From: Lichenibacterium ramalinae
GTDB taxonomy: Bacteria; Pseudomonadota; Alphaproteobacteria; Rhizobiales; Beijerinckiaceae
Assembly: GCF_004137085.1 (NCBI RefSeq)
Contig: NZ_QYBC01000008.1
Location: forward strand, 124,001 to 188,000
Direction of reading: 5' to 3'
Length of the DNA: 64,000 nucleotides
The position numbers and the translations under genes are program-made. A model generated the notes under the pieces. That model did no database searches. It saw only the letters and a list, made by a program, of their open reading frames with translations, and was not told the DNA's origin. Shown here piece after piece: positions 19,240-28,716 of the stretch. Every line of letters starts with the position of its first letter. The first letter of the stretch is position 1.

Positions 19240-19800
19240 TTAAAAGAAGCGTTCCTCGACGTTGATCGTGTCGCCGGGCCTCACCGGATAGGCCAGCGGG
19301 ACCCGGGCCGTGACCTGGACGCCGTTGATCATGCGGGTGATGTTGGCGGAGTTCCGGTCGGCCCGGGGACCGAAGCCGCCCGCCACCGCGATGGCCTTCT
19401 GCACCGTCATGCCGTTGATGAACGGGTACTGGCCGGCCGTCGTGATCTCGCCGAGGACGAAGAAGGGCCGGTAGGCCTCGACCTCGATGGCGACGTGCGG
19501 ATCGCGCAGGAACCCGCCGCGGAGTTTGGTCTCGATGGCGTGCTGGGCGTCCGCCGTGGTCAGCGCGCCCACCGGCACGTCGCCGATCAGCGGCATGGAG
19601 ATCATGCCGGAGCCGTTGATGGCGTAGGAGTTCGAGAGCGCGTCCTGGCCGAAGACGATGACCCGGATGCGGTCGCCGCTGGCGAGCGTATAGGGGGCCG
19701 TCAGCTGTGCCTTGAAGACGTCGGTGCGATAGACCGGGTTGGCACAGCCGGCGAGCGCGGCAGCGCCGGCGAGGCAGAGGGCTAGGGCGAAACGGCGCAT
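19240..19800 (-). CDS. Short polysaccharide export lipoprotein (Wza/ExoF1 type)
   Basis: 186-aa outer-membrane-associated export protein. A lipoprotein signal ends in the lipobox LAGC (Cys19). A Poly_export domain (about 36-112; LASGDRIRVIVFGQDAL, DVPVGALTTADAQHAI) is followed by one SLBB domain (FVLGEITTAGQYPFINGMTV). This is about half the length of E. coli Wza, as usual for the short rhizobial form, and it lacks the C-terminal amphipathic helix. It is first in the operon. No Wzc co-polymerase or Wzx flippase is in the window, so the export machinery must be completed elsewhere. Confidence 0.9.
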   Translation of the reverse strand: MRRFALALCLAGAAALAGCANPVYRTDVFKAQLTAPYTLASGDRIRVIVFGQDALSNSYAINGSGMISMPLIGDVPVGALTTADAQHAIETKLRGGFLRDPHVAIEVEAYRPFFVLGEITTAGQYPFINGMTVQKAIAVAGGFGPRADRNSANITRMINGVQVTARVPLAYPVRPGDTINVEERFF

Positions 19801-20118
19801 GATACGGCCCGGGCGTGAGGCCCCGACGATTCGTCGCGGCGGAAGAGAACTGAGGCCATCGATAGTCCGTTAGGGTTAACGAAACCCAAAACGCACCCGG
19901 CCGCCGGGGTTCGGTCGTCCCGGGTGGTGCGCCGGCACGGCCGCCGGAACCGTCCGCGGCATCATCGCAGCCGCCACCCCTTGCCCGCGACACGCCCGGA
20001 GAGCTAGACGCTTGGACGTTCTCGTGCCGGGGCGATGCGCCTTGCCCTCGGGACGAGCCCGACATCGCGGCGGACGGCCCTTCGCCCGATCCAGACCCCC
20101 CAGTATCGTGTTCCCGCC
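19801..20118. other. Divergent intergenic region between wza and the RatA-like gene
   Basis: 318 bp with no gene seen. The only AT-richer patch, 19861-19895, holds a palindrome CGTTA-gggt-TAACG (19868-19881) overlapping a second inverted repeat GGGTT-aacga-AACCC (19873-19887). Its place about 70 bp before wza makes it a candidate operator, but I cannot name the regulator. Confidence 0.35.
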
Positions 20119-20580
20119 ATGCCCTCGTTCCGCACGATCCGCAACGTTTCCCACCCGGCCGAGCGGATGTTCGACCTCGTCGCCGACGTGGAGAAATATC
20201 CGGGCTTCCTGCCGCTGTGCCAGGGGCTGACGGTGCGCCGGCGCTCGACCCTCCCGGACGGGCGGGAGGTGCTGGTGGCCGACATGCGGGTGGGCTTCAA
20301 GGCGATCCGGGAAAGCTTCACGAGCCGCGTCACGCTCGACCGCCCCGCCAACATCATCACGGCCGAATATATCGACGGCCCGTTCCGTTCGCTCGAGAAC
20401 CGCTGGACCTTCCGCGACAGGCCGCCGGGCGACGGTTCCGCCGGCTGCACGGTGGAGTTCTTCATCACCTACGAGTTCAAGAGCCGCATGCTGGGCCTGC
20501 TCATGGGGTCGATGTTCGAGGGCGCCTTCAGCCGGTTCGCCGAAGCCTTCGAGCAGCGGGCCGACAAGGTCTACGGCTGA
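20119..20580 (+). CDS. RatA/COQ10-like START-domain protein
   Basis: 153-aa single SRPBCC/START domain protein: MPSFRTIRNVSHPAERMFDLVADVEKYP at the start (quoted here in part as HPAERMFDLVADVEKYPGFL), then RSLENRWTF and the C-terminal FAEAFEQRA. In bacteria these are annotated either as ubiquinone-binding COQ10 homologues or as RatA ribosome-association proteins; in Alphaproteobacteria the gene often sits near lipA and cinA, and here cinA is the convergent neighbour. The start is ATG 20119, where family similarity begins; the open frame upstream is Arg/Thr-rich and unlikely to be translated. A role in respiratory quinone handling is the better guess. Confidence 0.88.
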   Translation: MPSFRTIRNVSHPAERMFDLVADVEKYPGFLPLCQGLTVRRRSTLPDGREVLVADMRVGFKAIRESFTSRVTLDRPANIITAEYIDGPFRSLENRWTFRDRPPGDGSAGCTVEFFITYEFKSRMLGLLMGSMFEGAFSRFAEAFEQRADKVYG

Positions 20581-20583
20581 GAC

Positions 20584-20613
20584 GACGAGGCGCCGGGCCG
20601 CCGATGCCTCGTC
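20584..20613. terminator. Candidate bidirectional terminator between convergent genes
   Basis: Perfect 8-bp stem GACGAGGC / GCCTCGTC (20584-20591 and 20606-20613) with a 14-nt GC-rich loop, starting 4 nt after one stop codon and ending 18 nt before the other gene's stop. No T tract. Confidence 0.4.
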
Positions 20614-20630
20614 CGTGAGCCGGCACCCCC

Positions 20631-21125
20631 CTACGGCGCCAGGGCCGCCTCGAAGAGCTCCAGCGCCTGGGCCACGGACGCCAGCCTGACCGCGCCGCGG
20701 CCGATGTCGCCGAAGCGGCGCTCCACGGCCCGGACGGCGCCGCCCCGGCGGGCGCAGGCGAAGTGGACGAGGCCGACCGGCTTCGTCGCGCTCCCCCCGC
20801 CCGGGCCGGCGATGCCCGTGATGGACACGGCGAGGTCGGCGGCGGACCGGGCGAGCGCGCCCTGCGCCATGGCGCGGGCCACGGCCTCGGACACCGCGCC
20901 CTCGGCCGCGATGAGGCCCGGGGGCACGTCCAGCATCTCGGACTTGGCCGTGTTGGAATAGGTGACGAAGCCCCGCTCGACCGCCGCCGAGGAGCCCGGG
21001 ACCTCGGTCAGCAGGGCGGCCACGAGGCCTCCGGTGCAGGATTCGGCCGTGGCCAGGAGCAGGCCGCGGCCGCGCGTCGCGGCGACGAGGTCGGCGGCGC
21101 GGCGGATGAGGTCGTCCGGGAACAC
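20631..21125 (-). CDS. CinA C-terminal domain protein (nicotinamide-nucleotide amidase type)
   Basis: 164-aa stand-alone CinA C-terminal domain, the form also called PncC, which hydrolyses nicotinamide mononucleotide to NaMN. The signature [22 protein letters not shown] is clear, as are [14 protein letters not shown] and [12 protein letters not shown]. The start is GTG 21123-21125, 2 nt after the ispDF stop, so it is probably translated by coupling. The N-terminal CinA (MoCF) domain is absent, which is normal for this form. The activity is inferred from family members. Confidence 0.9.
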   Translation of the reverse strand: MFPDDLIRRAADLVAATRGRGLLLATAESCTGGLVAALLTEVPGSSAAVERGFVTYSNTAKSEMLDVPPGLIAAEGAVSEAVARAMAQGALARSAADLAVSITGIAGPGGGSATKPVGLVHFACARRGGAVRAVERRFGDIGRGAVRLASVAQALELFEAALAP

Positions 21126-21127
21126 GA

Positions 21128-22315
21128 TCAGTCCGCCGCGGCCGGCAGGCGGACCGTGGCGAGGCCCCAGGCCACGATGCCTTCGCCCCGGCCCGTGAAG
21201 CCCATCCTTTCGGAGGTCCCTGCCGTCACCCCGACCCGGTCCGGCGCGATGCCGGCGATCTCGGCGATGCGCTTCTGCATGGCGTCGCGGTGGGGGCCGA
21301 TGCGCGGCGCCTCGCACACGATGGTGGCGTTGATGTTGGCGATGACGCCGCCCCGCGCCCGCACCCGTTCGGCGGCGTGGCGCAGGAAGCGATCGGAGGA
21401 GGCTCCCTTCCACTGCATGTCAGAGGGCGGGAAATGCGACCCGATATCGCCGTCGCCGATCGTGGCCAGCAGCGCGTCCGTCAGGGCATGCAGCACCACG
21501 TCGGCGTCGGAATGGCCGCTCAGCTTGTGGGTGTGCGGGATGCGGATCCCACCGAGCCAGACGTGGTCGCCCTCGACGAAGGCGTGGACGTCGAACCCTT
21601 GTCCGGTCCGGATGTCGGCGAGGGTCGGCTGCAAGCGGCGCTCCGCGGCTTTGAGGTCGGCTGTGGTGGTCAGTTTGACGTTGGCGGCGTCGCCCGCGAA
21701 GACCGTCACGGCATGGCCGGCGAACTCCGCCACGGCGGCATCGTCCGTGAGGTCGTGGCGGCCCTCGGCCGCCGCCCGGGCGTGGGCGTCGCCGATCAGC
21801 CCGAAGCGGAAGGCCTGCGGGGTCTGGACCAGCCTGAGGCCGGACCGGTCCGGCGTGCCGGTGATGCGGCCGTCGGCGTCGATGGCCTTCACGGTGTCGA
21901 AGACCGGGCAGCCCGGCACGGCGGCGCCGGACCGCCCCGCCGCCATGGCGCGGTCGACGAGGTCGTCGGTCGCGAAGGGCCGGGCGCCGTCATGGATCAG
22001 GACGACGTCGTCCGGTCCGGCGCCACGGGCCGCCAGGGCTTCGAGGCCCGCCCGCACGCTGTCCTGCCGGGTTTCCCCGCCGACGACCGGCGCCGCCAGC
22101 CCGTCGAGGCCGGCGACGGCGGCGTCGTAGAGGTCGCGGTCGTCGGCGTGGATCACCGTCACGACGGAGCCGAGGTCGGAGCGGCGCAGGAAGGCCGACA
22201 GCGTGCGGGCGAGGATGGGGCGGCCGGCGAGGGCGCGATACTGCTTCGGCAGGCCGGTCCCGGCCCGGGATCCGCGCCCGGCCGCCACGACCAGCACGTG
22301 AGTACGTTCCATCAT
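21128..22315 (-). CDS. ispDF: Bifunctional IspD-IspF (MEP isoprenoid pathway)
   Basis: 395-aa fusion catalysing two non-consecutive MEP pathway steps. IspD (about 1-230): nucleotide-binding [26 protein letters not shown], and [10 protein letters not shown]. IspF (about 233-395): GQGFDVHAF with zinc ligands Asp and His, [16 protein letters not shown], and [14 protein letters not shown]. Start is ATG 22315 with a second ATG directly after it. The fusion is the norm in Alphaproteobacteria. It is divergent from dusB-ntrBC and heads a transcript with cinA. Confidence 0.97.
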   Translation of the reverse strand: MMERTHVLVVAAGRGSRAGTGLPKQYRALAGRPILARTLSAFLRRSDLGSVVTVIHADDRDLYDAAVAGLDGLAAPVVGGETRQDSVRAGLEALAARGAGPDDVVLIHDGARPFATDDLVDRAMAAGRSGAAVPGCPVFDTVKAIDADGRITGTPDRSGLRLVQTPQAFRFGLIGDAHARAAAEGRHDLTDDAAVAEFAGHAVTVFAGDAANVKLTTTADLKAAERRLQPTLADIRTGQGFDVHAFVEGDHVWLGGIRIPHTHKLSGHSDADVVLHALTDALLATIGDGDIGSHFPPSDMQWKGASSDRFLRHAAERVRARGGVIANINATIVCEAPRIGPHRDAMQKRIAEIAGIAPDRVGVTAGTSERMGFTGRGEGIVAWGLATVRLPAAAD

Positions 22316-22398
22316 CGACCTGCCGGCCTCCTCTTCGGCCCCCTCTTTCCCGTCTTTCGGCCGCGAGGTCAAACCGGCGCGACCCCGGCCGGGCGGCC

Positions 22399-22426
22399 TT
22401 GCCGCGCCGCGGCACTTGACTACAAT
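22399..22426 (+). promoter_or_regulatory. Candidate sigma-70 promoter of dusB-ntrB-ntrC
   Basis: TTGCCG (22399-22404), 16-nt spacer, TACAAT (22421-22426). It is the best -35/-10 pair in the 220-bp divergent gap and leaves a leader of about 105 nt before the GTG of dusB. Confidence 0.5.
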
Positions 22427-22535
22427 GCGGGCAGCCATTCGGACTGGCGTCGAAAGCGGCATCGGGCCATGGCCGATCCGGCGCGCCCGTCCCCGACCCG
22501 CGAGACGCGACCGCCATGCCAGGACAGCCACACCC

Positions 22536-23597
22536 GTGATCGCGTCCACCCCTGCTTGCGGGTCCGGTCCGACGTTGGACGGGGCGCCGCTCCGGATCGG
22601 CGGCCTCGTGCTGTCGGGTCGGGCCTTCCTGGCGCCCATGGCGGGCGTCACCGACGTCGGCATGCGCCGCGTCGCGCAGCGCTTCGGCGCCGCGCTGACC
22701 GTGTCCGAGATGGTGGTGGGCGACCACCTGGCGCGGGGCGAGGCGGCGAGCCTCGCCCGCGCCATGGGCGCCGGGCTCGCCCCGCATGTCGTGCAACTGG
22801 CCGGCTGCCGGGCGGAAGCGCTGGCCGAGGGGGCGAGGGCCGCCGAGGACGGCGGCGCCGCCGTCATCGACATCAACATGGGCTGCCCGGCCAAGAAGGT
22901 GACGGGCGGGCTCGCCGGTTCCGCCTTGATGCGCGACCTCGACGCCGCCGTGAGGCTCATCGCCGCCACGGTGGCGGCGGTGTCGGTGCCGGTGACGGTG
23001 AAGATGCGCCTCGGCTGGGACGAGGCGTCCCTCAACGCCCCCGAACTCGCCCGCCGCGCCGCGGCCGAGGGCGTGGCCCTGGTCACGGTGCACGGCCGCA
23101 CCCGCCAGCAGTTCTACAAGGGTCGCGCCGATTGGTCGGCCGTCGCGGCCGTGAAGCGCGCCGTGCCGGTGCCCGTGGTGGTCAACGGCGATTGCCTGTC
23201 GCCCGCCGATGCCCGGGCCATGCTGGCGGCGTCGGGCGCCGATGCCGTGATGGTGGGACGGGCGGCGGTGGGCCGCCCTTGGCTGGTCGGCGCCATCGCG
23301 GCCGCGCTGCGCGGCGAGGTCCCGGTCGTGCCGAGCCTCGCGGCCCGGCGCGAGGCGGCACTCGACCATTTCGACGCGCTGCTGTCTGTTTTCGGCGCCG
23401 CGCAGGGCAACCGCCACGCCCGCAAGCACCTCGTCGCCTATGCCGAGCATCGGCTCGACGAGGTGCCGGATGCGGCCGGGCAGGCGGCCGTCCTGGCGCT
23501 GCGCACCGCCATGGCGACCAGCGACGACCATTGCGCGACGCGGGCGGCCCTGGCGCGCGTCTTCGACATCCCGGACAGGGTGGGGATCGCCGCATGA
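22536..23597 (+). CDS. dusB: tRNA-dihydrouridine synthase (DusB type)
   Basis: About 353-aa flavoenzyme that reduces uridines in the D-loop of tRNA. TIM-barrel motifs: [27 protein letters not shown] (catalytic Cys), [23 protein letters not shown] and [16 protein letters not shown] for FMN phosphate. I took GTG 22536; the frame is open to 22416 but the extra 40 residues are Arg-rich and not conserved. Its stop overlaps ntrB by 4 nt. Position just upstream of ntrBC is conserved across Alphaproteobacteria (formerly called nifR3). Confidence 0.95.
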   Translation: MIASTPACGSGPTLDGAPLRIGGLVLSGRAFLAPMAGVTDVGMRRVAQRFGAALTVSEMVVGDHLARGEAASLARAMGAGLAPHVVQLAGCRAEALAEGARAAEDGGAAVIDINMGCPAKKVTGGLAGSALMRDLDAAVRLIAATVAAVSVPVTVKMRLGWDEASLNAPELARRAAAEGVALVTVHGRTRQQFYKGRADWSAVAAVKRAVPVPVVVNGDCLSPADARAMLAASGADAVMVGRAAVGRPWLVGAIAAALRGEVPVVPSLAARREAALDHFDALLSVFGAAQGNRHARKHLVAYAEHRLDEVPDAAGQAAVLALRTAMATSDDHCATRAALARVFDIPDRVGIAA

Positions 23598-24736
23598 GCA
23601 AGCCAGGCCCGCGCACGGATGCCGCCTCCCGCGACGGCTTCGCCCAGGCCAGCGAGGTCATGAACCTGCTGCCGCACGCCGTCCTGACCGTCGAGGCCGA
23701 CGGCACAGTGGTGGACGCCAACGCGGCCGCCGAGTCCTTCTTCGACATGAGCCGCGCCATGCTGCGGCGGCATCGCCTGGCCGAGATCGTGCCCTTCGCC
23801 TCGCCGCTCCTAGCGTTGCTCGACGAGGCGGTGAAGCGCGGCACGGCGCTCAACGAGTACCAGGTCGACCTCGGCAACCCGAAGCTCGGCCCGGACCGCG
23901 TCGTCGACATCCACATCAGCCCGGTGCCCGAACCGCGCGGCCGCATGATGGTGCTGCTGCAGGAACGGTCGATTGCCGCAAAATTCGACAGGCAGCTGAC
24001 GCATCGCGGTGCAGCCCGCTCAGTTTCTGCGCTCGCCGCCATGCTGGCCCACGAGATCAAGAACCCGCTGTCCGGCATCCGCGGCGCCGCCCAGCTGCTG
24101 GAAACGGCGGTGGGCGACGAAGACCGGGCGCTGACGCGGCTGATCTGCGAGGAGACCGACCGCATCGTCAAGCTCGTCGACCGCATGGAGGCCTTCTCGG
24201 ACCTGCGGCCGATCGAGCGGGAAAGCGTCAACATCCACGCGGTGCTCGACCACGTGAAGCGCGTGGCGCTGGCCGGCTTCGCCCGTCACATCCGCTTCGC
24301 CGAAACCTACGACCCCTCGCTGCCCCCGGTCTTCGGCAACCGCGACCAGCTCATCCAGGTGTTCCTCAACCTCGTCAAGAACGCCGCCGAGGCGCTCGGC
24401 CCCGACACGATCGACGGCACGATCGAGCTCACCACGGCCTTCCGGCCCGGGGTGCGGCTGCGCACGCCGGGCTCGCCCACACCCGTCAGCCTGCCGCTGG
24501 AGTTCTGCGTGCGCGACAACGGACCGGGCGTGCCCTCCGACATCGCCGCCCACCTCTTCGACCCCTTCGTCACGACCAAATCCTCGGGAACTGGCCTTGG
24601 ACTTGCTTTGGTGGCGAAGGTGATCGGCGACCACGGCGGCACCGTGGAATGCGAGTCCTACCCGCGCCGAACGACCTTCCGCGTCCTCCTGCCCATGTTC
24701 GCCGCGCGCGACGGACGGGGCGGCGGCGGGGCGTGA
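23594..24736 (+). CDS. ntrB: Nitrogen regulation sensor kinase NtrB (GlnL)
   Basis: 380-aa cytoplasmic kinase/phosphatase that controls NtrC under PII input. A PAS domain at about 18-120, a phosphoacceptor box [18 protein letters not shown] (His near residue 154), an N-box [12 protein letters not shown], and G-boxes VRDNGPGVP and [16 protein letters not shown] 23594 overlaps the dusB stop (ATGA). No membrane segment, as expected. Followed 34 bp later by ntrC. Confidence 0.97.
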   Translation: MSKPGPRTDAASRDGFAQASEVMNLLPHAVLTVEADGTVVDANAAAESFFDMSRAMLRRHRLAEIVPFASPLLALLDEAVKRGTALNEYQVDLGNPKLGPDRVVDIHISPVPEPRGRMMVLLQERSIAAKFDRQLTHRGAARSVSALAAMLAHEIKNPLSGIRGAAQLLETAVGDEDRALTRLICEETDRIVKLVDRMEAFSDLRPIERESVNIHAVLDHVKRVALAGFARHIRFAETYDPSLPPVFGNRDQLIQVFLNLVKNAAEALGPDTIDGTIELTTAFRPGVRLRTPGSPTPVSLPLEFCVRDNGPGVPSDIAAHLFDPFVTTKSSGTGLGLALVAKVIGDHGGTVECESYPRRTTFRVLLPMFAARDGRGGGGA

Positions 24737-24770
24737 AGGTCCGGCGCACAGCGTAAAGGAAGTTCCGGCG

Positions 24771-26261
24771 ATGAACGGCCACATCCTCGTTGCCGACGAC
24801 GACACCGCCATCCGCACCGTCGTCAGCCAGGCGCTGTCGCGGGCCGGCTACGACGTGCGCACCACCGGAACGGCGGCGTCTCTGTGGCGCTGGGTCCAGG
24901 CGGGCGACGGCGACCTCGTCATCACGGACGTGGTCATGCCGGACGAGAACGCCTTCGAATTGCTGCCGCGCATCAAGAAGCTGCGGCCGGACCTGCCCAT
25001 CATCGTGATGAGCGCCCAGAACACCTTCATGACGGCCATCAAGGCGTCGGAGCGCGGCGCCTACGACTACCTGCCCAAGCCCTTCGACCTGAAGGAACTG
25101 GTGGCGATCGTCGGCCGCGCCATGGCGGAACCCCGCCAGAAGGACACGGTGCGCGACGAAGAACTCGACGCCATGCCGCTGATCGGGCGGTCCACCGCCA
25201 TGCAGGAGATCTACCGGACGCTGGCGCGGCTGATGCAGACCGACCTCACCGTGATGATCTCGGGCGAGTCGGGCACCGGCAAGGAGCTGGTGGCGCGGGC
25301 GCTGCACGATTACGGCAAGCGCAAGTCCGGTCCCTTCGTGGCCATCAACATGGCGGCCATCCCGCGCGACCTCATCGAATCCGAACTGTTCGGACACGAG
25401 AAGGGGGCGTTCACGGGCGCAAATACGCGCTCGGCTGGCCGCTTCGAGCAAGCTGAAGGCGGAACGCTGTTCCTCGACGAGATCGGCGACATGCCGATGG
25501 AGGCGCAGACGCGGCTGCTGCGCGTGCTGCAGCAGGCCGAATACACCACCGTCGGCGGCCGGACGCCCATCAAGACCAACGTCCGCATCGTCGCCGCCAC
25601 CAACAAGGATCTGCGGGTGACGATCCAGCAGGGGTTGTTCCGCGAGGACCTGTTCTTCCGGCTGAACGTCGTGCCGATCCGCCTGCCGCCGCTGCGCGAG
25701 CGCGCCGAGGACATCCCCCACCTCGCCCGCCATTTCTTCACCGCCGCCGCCGCCGAAGGCCTGCCGCTCAAGCACATGGATTCGGGCGCCCACGAGCGGC
25801 TGAAGCGCTATCGCTGGCCCGGCAACGTGCGCGAGCTCGAGAACCTCGTGCGGCGCCTCGCCGCCCTCTACCCGCAGGAGGTCATCACGGCCCCGCTGGT
25901 GGAGGCCGAACTCGGTCTGAACCGCCCCAACCAGGCCATGGTGCCGAATTCCGAGATCGCGACCGGCCCGCTCGGCGCCGGCGGCCTCGAGCTGGCGCCG
26001 GGCACGGCCGACGAGGGGGGGCTGATGGGCGCGGTCGAACGGCACCTCGCCGAACTGTTCGCCAAGCACGGCGAGGACCTGCCGCCGCCGGGGCTCTACC
26101 ACCGCGTCCTGCGCGAGCTGGAAGTCCCGCTGGTGTCGGCGGCGCTGGCCGCCACGCGCGGCAACCAGATCAAGGCCGCCGAGATGCTCGGCCTCAACCG
26201 CAACACTTTGCGCAAGAAGGTCAGAGAACTCGACATCAAGTTGATGCGCCTGCCGCGCTGA
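24771..26261 (+). CDS. ntrC: Nitrogen response regulator NtrC (GlnG)
   Basis: 496-aa sigma-54 activator. Receiver (1-120): VADDD, phospho-Asp in [12 protein letters not shown], Lys in LPKPFD. AAA+ domain (about 145-380): Walker A GESGTGKE, the sigma-54 contact loop [17 protein letters not shown], Walker [14 protein letters not shown], and the arginine-finger region [20 protein letters not shown]. Fis-type helix-turn-helix at the C-terminus ([20 protein letters not shown]). ATG 24771 is preceded by ggaagttc. All motifs are intact. It activates nitrogen-limitation genes with NtrB. Confidence 0.98.
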   Translation: MNGHILVADDDTAIRTVVSQALSRAGYDVRTTGTAASLWRWVQAGDGDLVITDVVMPDENAFELLPRIKKLRPDLPIIVMSAQNTFMTAIKASERGAYDYLPKPFDLKELVAIVGRAMAEPRQKDTVRDEELDAMPLIGRSTAMQEIYRTLARLMQTDLTVMISGESGTGKELVARALHDYGKRKSGPFVAINMAAIPRDLIESELFGHEKGAFTGANTRSAGRFEQAEGGTLFLDEIGDMPMEAQTRLLRVLQQAEYTTVGGRTPIKTNVRIVAATNKDLRVTIQQGLFREDLFFRLNVVPIRLPPLRERAEDIPHLARHFFTAAAAEGLPLKHMDSGAHERLKRYRWPGNVRELENLVRRLAALYPQEVITAPLVEAELGLNRPNQAMVPNSEIATGPLGAGGLELAPGTADEGGLMGAVERHLAELFAKHGEDLPPPGLYHRVLRELEVPLVSAALAATRGNQIKAAEMLGLNRNTLRKKVRELDIKLMRLPR

Positions 26262-26302
26262 CGCGGAGGTCCGCGACCGCCGGCGCGAAACAGCGCGGGC
26301 GG
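26262..26302 (+). terminator. Two hairpins after ntrC
   Basis: CGCGG-aggt-CCGCG (26262-26275) starts directly after the ntrC stop, followed by a stem CCGCC/GGCGG with inner CGCG/CGCG and loop aaacag (26277-26302). Likely terminates or attenuates between ntrBC and ntrYX. No T tract. Confidence 0.45.
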
Positions 26303-26430
26303 CGCCCTGAATTCGTCGCAATCCGGCAACAGTGCTGTATAAATGCAACGGCCGGCCTCGCCGAGTCGCGCAGCGGCATCGCGGCGGCCCCGGTCGACAG
26401 CGGGGGCCGCCGCTGAACGGATGGACGCGC

Positions 26431-28707
26431 TTGACGGAGCAGACGGGCAGGGAAGCCGCCGAACACCGATCGGCGCGGCGGGCCGACCGACGGTTCAACC
26501 TCCGCATCGCGCCTTTCGTGGTGGGGTTGGCGCTCGTCTCGGCCCTGGCGAGCTTCGCGGTCTTCACCGGCTACACGCCGATCCTGCCCACCGACCCCGT
26601 CGTCGTCGACGTGTTCCTGGCCGATGCCGTGATCGCGCTGGTGCTGTTCCTGCTGGTGGCGGTCGAGGCCTGGAAGCTGATCGTGGCCTGGCGCACCAAG
26701 CAGGCCGGCGCCCGGCTGCACGCCTACATCGTCGGGCTCTTCACCATCACGGCCGCGGTGCCGGCCGTCATCATGGCGGTCGTGGGATCGGTCGCGCTCG
26801 ACCGCGGGCTGTATCCCGCCTTCGTGGACGACGTCGGGCGCTTCATCGCCGAAACCAGCACGGCCGCCAAGCTGATCCGCTCGAAGCAATGCGACTCACT
26901 CCAGCGCGACGCCGACCTCGCGGCGGCCGACCTCGCACGGGCGCGGGTCGGCTACACGGACCGCAACTTCTTCCAGAACTTCTTCGATTCGCGGGTGCAG
27001 TCGCTGGGATTCACCACCGCCGTCATCATTGACGGCAACGCCAAGGTGGTCGAGCGGGTGGAGACCGGCAAGCCCGCGCAGATCGTCCGGCCGAGCGCCG
27101 CGGACTTCCAGGACGCCCGGACGGCGGCCCCCGGCGATCAGGTCTGTTTCCGGCCCGACAAGGACTCGAGCAGCTTCGTCGTGCTGCGCTACCTCCCCAC
27201 CTTCGACGGCAACTTCCTCTATGTCGAGCGGCCGCTCGACCCCTTCACCATCGGCTTCCGACAGCATGCCGAGCAGATCAACCAGCTGTTCGGCCTCTTC
27301 GACGCGCATCGGCGCTCGATCCAGGTGGCCTTCATCGTCATGTACGGGCTGCTCGCCGCCATCATGCTGCTGTCGGCGATCTGGCTCGGCCTGTCCTTCG
27401 CCAACCTGCTCGTGGCGCCGATCCGCCGCCTGATCAACGCCACCGACCAGGTCTCGTCCGGCAACCTATACGTCCAGGTCCCGGTCCGCCGCTCGGAGGG
27501 CGACCTCGCCCGGCTCGGCGAAACCTTCAACAAGATGATCTCGGAGCTCCGCCTGCAGCAGAACCGGCTGATCGCGGCGAGCGAAACCATCGACGAGCGG
27601 CGCCTCTTCACCGAAGCGGTGCTGTCGGGCGTGCCGGCCGCCGTCATCGGCGTCGACGCCAAGGGCGACGTCACGGTGGTGAACCCCTCGGCGCAGAAGC
27701 TGCTCGACGGCGTCGCCCCGGCCGGCGCGCCCGTGATCGGGCGCGCCCTGTCCGGGATCGTGCCGGAACTTGCGGACCTCCTGTCGGATTCACGCTCCGG
27801 ACGGCAGCGGCTGCAGCAGGGCCAGGTGACCCTGGCCCGCGGCAGCCGCGAGCGGAGCTACAACGTGCGCGTCACGAGCGAGCTCAGTGCCAAGGCGGAG
27901 CGCAACTTCGTCGTGACGCTGGACGACATCACCGACCTCGTGGCGGCGCAGCGCACCTCGGCCTGGGCCGACGTGGCGCGCCGCATCGCCCACGAGATCA
28001 AGAACCCGTTGACGCCGATCCAGCTCTCGGCCGAGCGCCTGAAGCGGCGCTACAGCAAGGTGATCACCGAAGGGCGCGACGTCTTCGACCAGTGCACCGA
28101 CACGATCATCCGCCAGGTCGAGGACATGAAGCGCATGGTGGACGAGTTCTCCTCCTTCGCCCGCATGCCGAAGGCCATGCTGGCCGAGGACGACCTCGCC
28201 AAATGCGTGGGGCAGGTGGCCTTCCTGATGCGGGTGGGCCATCCTGACGTAGCGATCGAGGAGGACCTGCCCGGCACCCCCATGATCGCCCGCTTCGATC
28301 GGCGCCTGCTGTCGCAGGCCCTGACCAACATCGTCAAGAACGCCACCGAAGGCGTGGCGGCCCACATGGCGACGCTGCCGCCCGAAGCGCGCGAGCCCGG
28401 CCGGGTCGCCGTCAAGCTGCACGCCGGCGCCGACGGGCAGGCCGTCATCGACGTGGTCGACAACGGCAAGGGATTCCCGGCCGAGAACCGCCAGCGCCTG
28501 CTCGAACCCTACATGACGACGCGCAGCGAGGGCACCGGGCTCGGCCTCGCGATCGTCGCCAAGATCCTCGAAGACCACGGAGGCGGCATCGAGTTGCTCG
28601 ATGCGCCGGGCCATCGCGGCGCCCACGTGCGCCTGCATTTCCCCATCGACACGCCGACCCCGTCCGAGGCCGCCACGGCGCCGGGCCCGGTCAGCGAGAA
28701 AGCCTGA
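26431..28707 (+). CDS. ntrY: NtrY membrane sensor histidine kinase
   Basis: About 758-aa kinase of the NtrYX system (nitrogen, redox and envelope signals). Three N-terminal helices (about 27-47, 58-78, 93-112 counted from the chosen start), a large periplasmic region, another helix near 300-320, HAMP, a PAS-like segment (AVIGVDAKGDVTVVNPS), phosphoacceptor box [20 protein letters not shown], and ATPase boxes IVKNATEGV, DVVDNGKGFP and EGTGLGLAIVAKI. Start is uncertain: TTG 26431 with ggatgg upstream gives a normal cytoplasmic tail, while GTG 26332 would add 33 Arg/Gly-rich residues. Followed 9 bp later by ntrX. Confidence 0.95.
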   Translation: MTEQTGREAAEHRSARRADRRFNLRIAPFVVGLALVSALASFAVFTGYTPILPTDPVVVDVFLADAVIALVLFLLVAVEAWKLIVAWRTKQAGARLHAYIVGLFTITAAVPAVIMAVVGSVALDRGLYPAFVDDVGRFIAETSTAAKLIRSKQCDSLQRDADLAAADLARARVGYTDRNFFQNFFDSRVQSLGFTTAVIIDGNAKVVERVETGKPAQIVRPSAADFQDARTAAPGDQVCFRPDKDSSSFVVLRYLPTFDGNFLYVERPLDPFTIGFRQHAEQINQLFGLFDAHRRSIQVAFIVMYGLLAAIMLLSAIWLGLSFANLLVAPIRRLINATDQVSSGNLYVQVPVRRSEGDLARLGETFNKMISELRLQQNRLIAASETIDERRLFTEAVLSGVPAAVIGVDAKGDVTVVNPSAQKLLDGVAPAGAPVIGRALSGIVPELADLLSDSRSGRQRLQQGQVTLARGSRERSYNVRVTSELSAKAERNFVVTLDDITDLVAAQRTSAWADVARRIAHEIKNPLTPIQLSAERLKRRYSKVITEGRDVFDQCTDTIIRQVEDMKRMVDEFSSFARMPKAMLAEDDLAKCVGQVAFLMRVGHPDVAIEEDLPGTPMIARFDRRLLSQALTNIVKNATEGVAAHMATLPPEAREPGRVAVKLHAGADGQAVIDVVDNGKGFPAENRQRLLEPYMTTRSEGTGLGLAIVAKILEDHGGGIELLDAPGHRGAHVRLHFPIDTPTPSEAATAPGPVSEKA

Positions 28708-28716
28708 GAACCCGCC

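Noticed and set aside
21128..22315. IspD-IspF fusion as a novelty
   Set aside because: The bifunctional enzyme is standard in Alphaproteobacteria.
21290..24736. 1148-aa plus-strand open frame
   Set aside because: Only its last third (from 23594) is real, as ntrB; the rest lies antisense to ispDF or out of frame with dusB.
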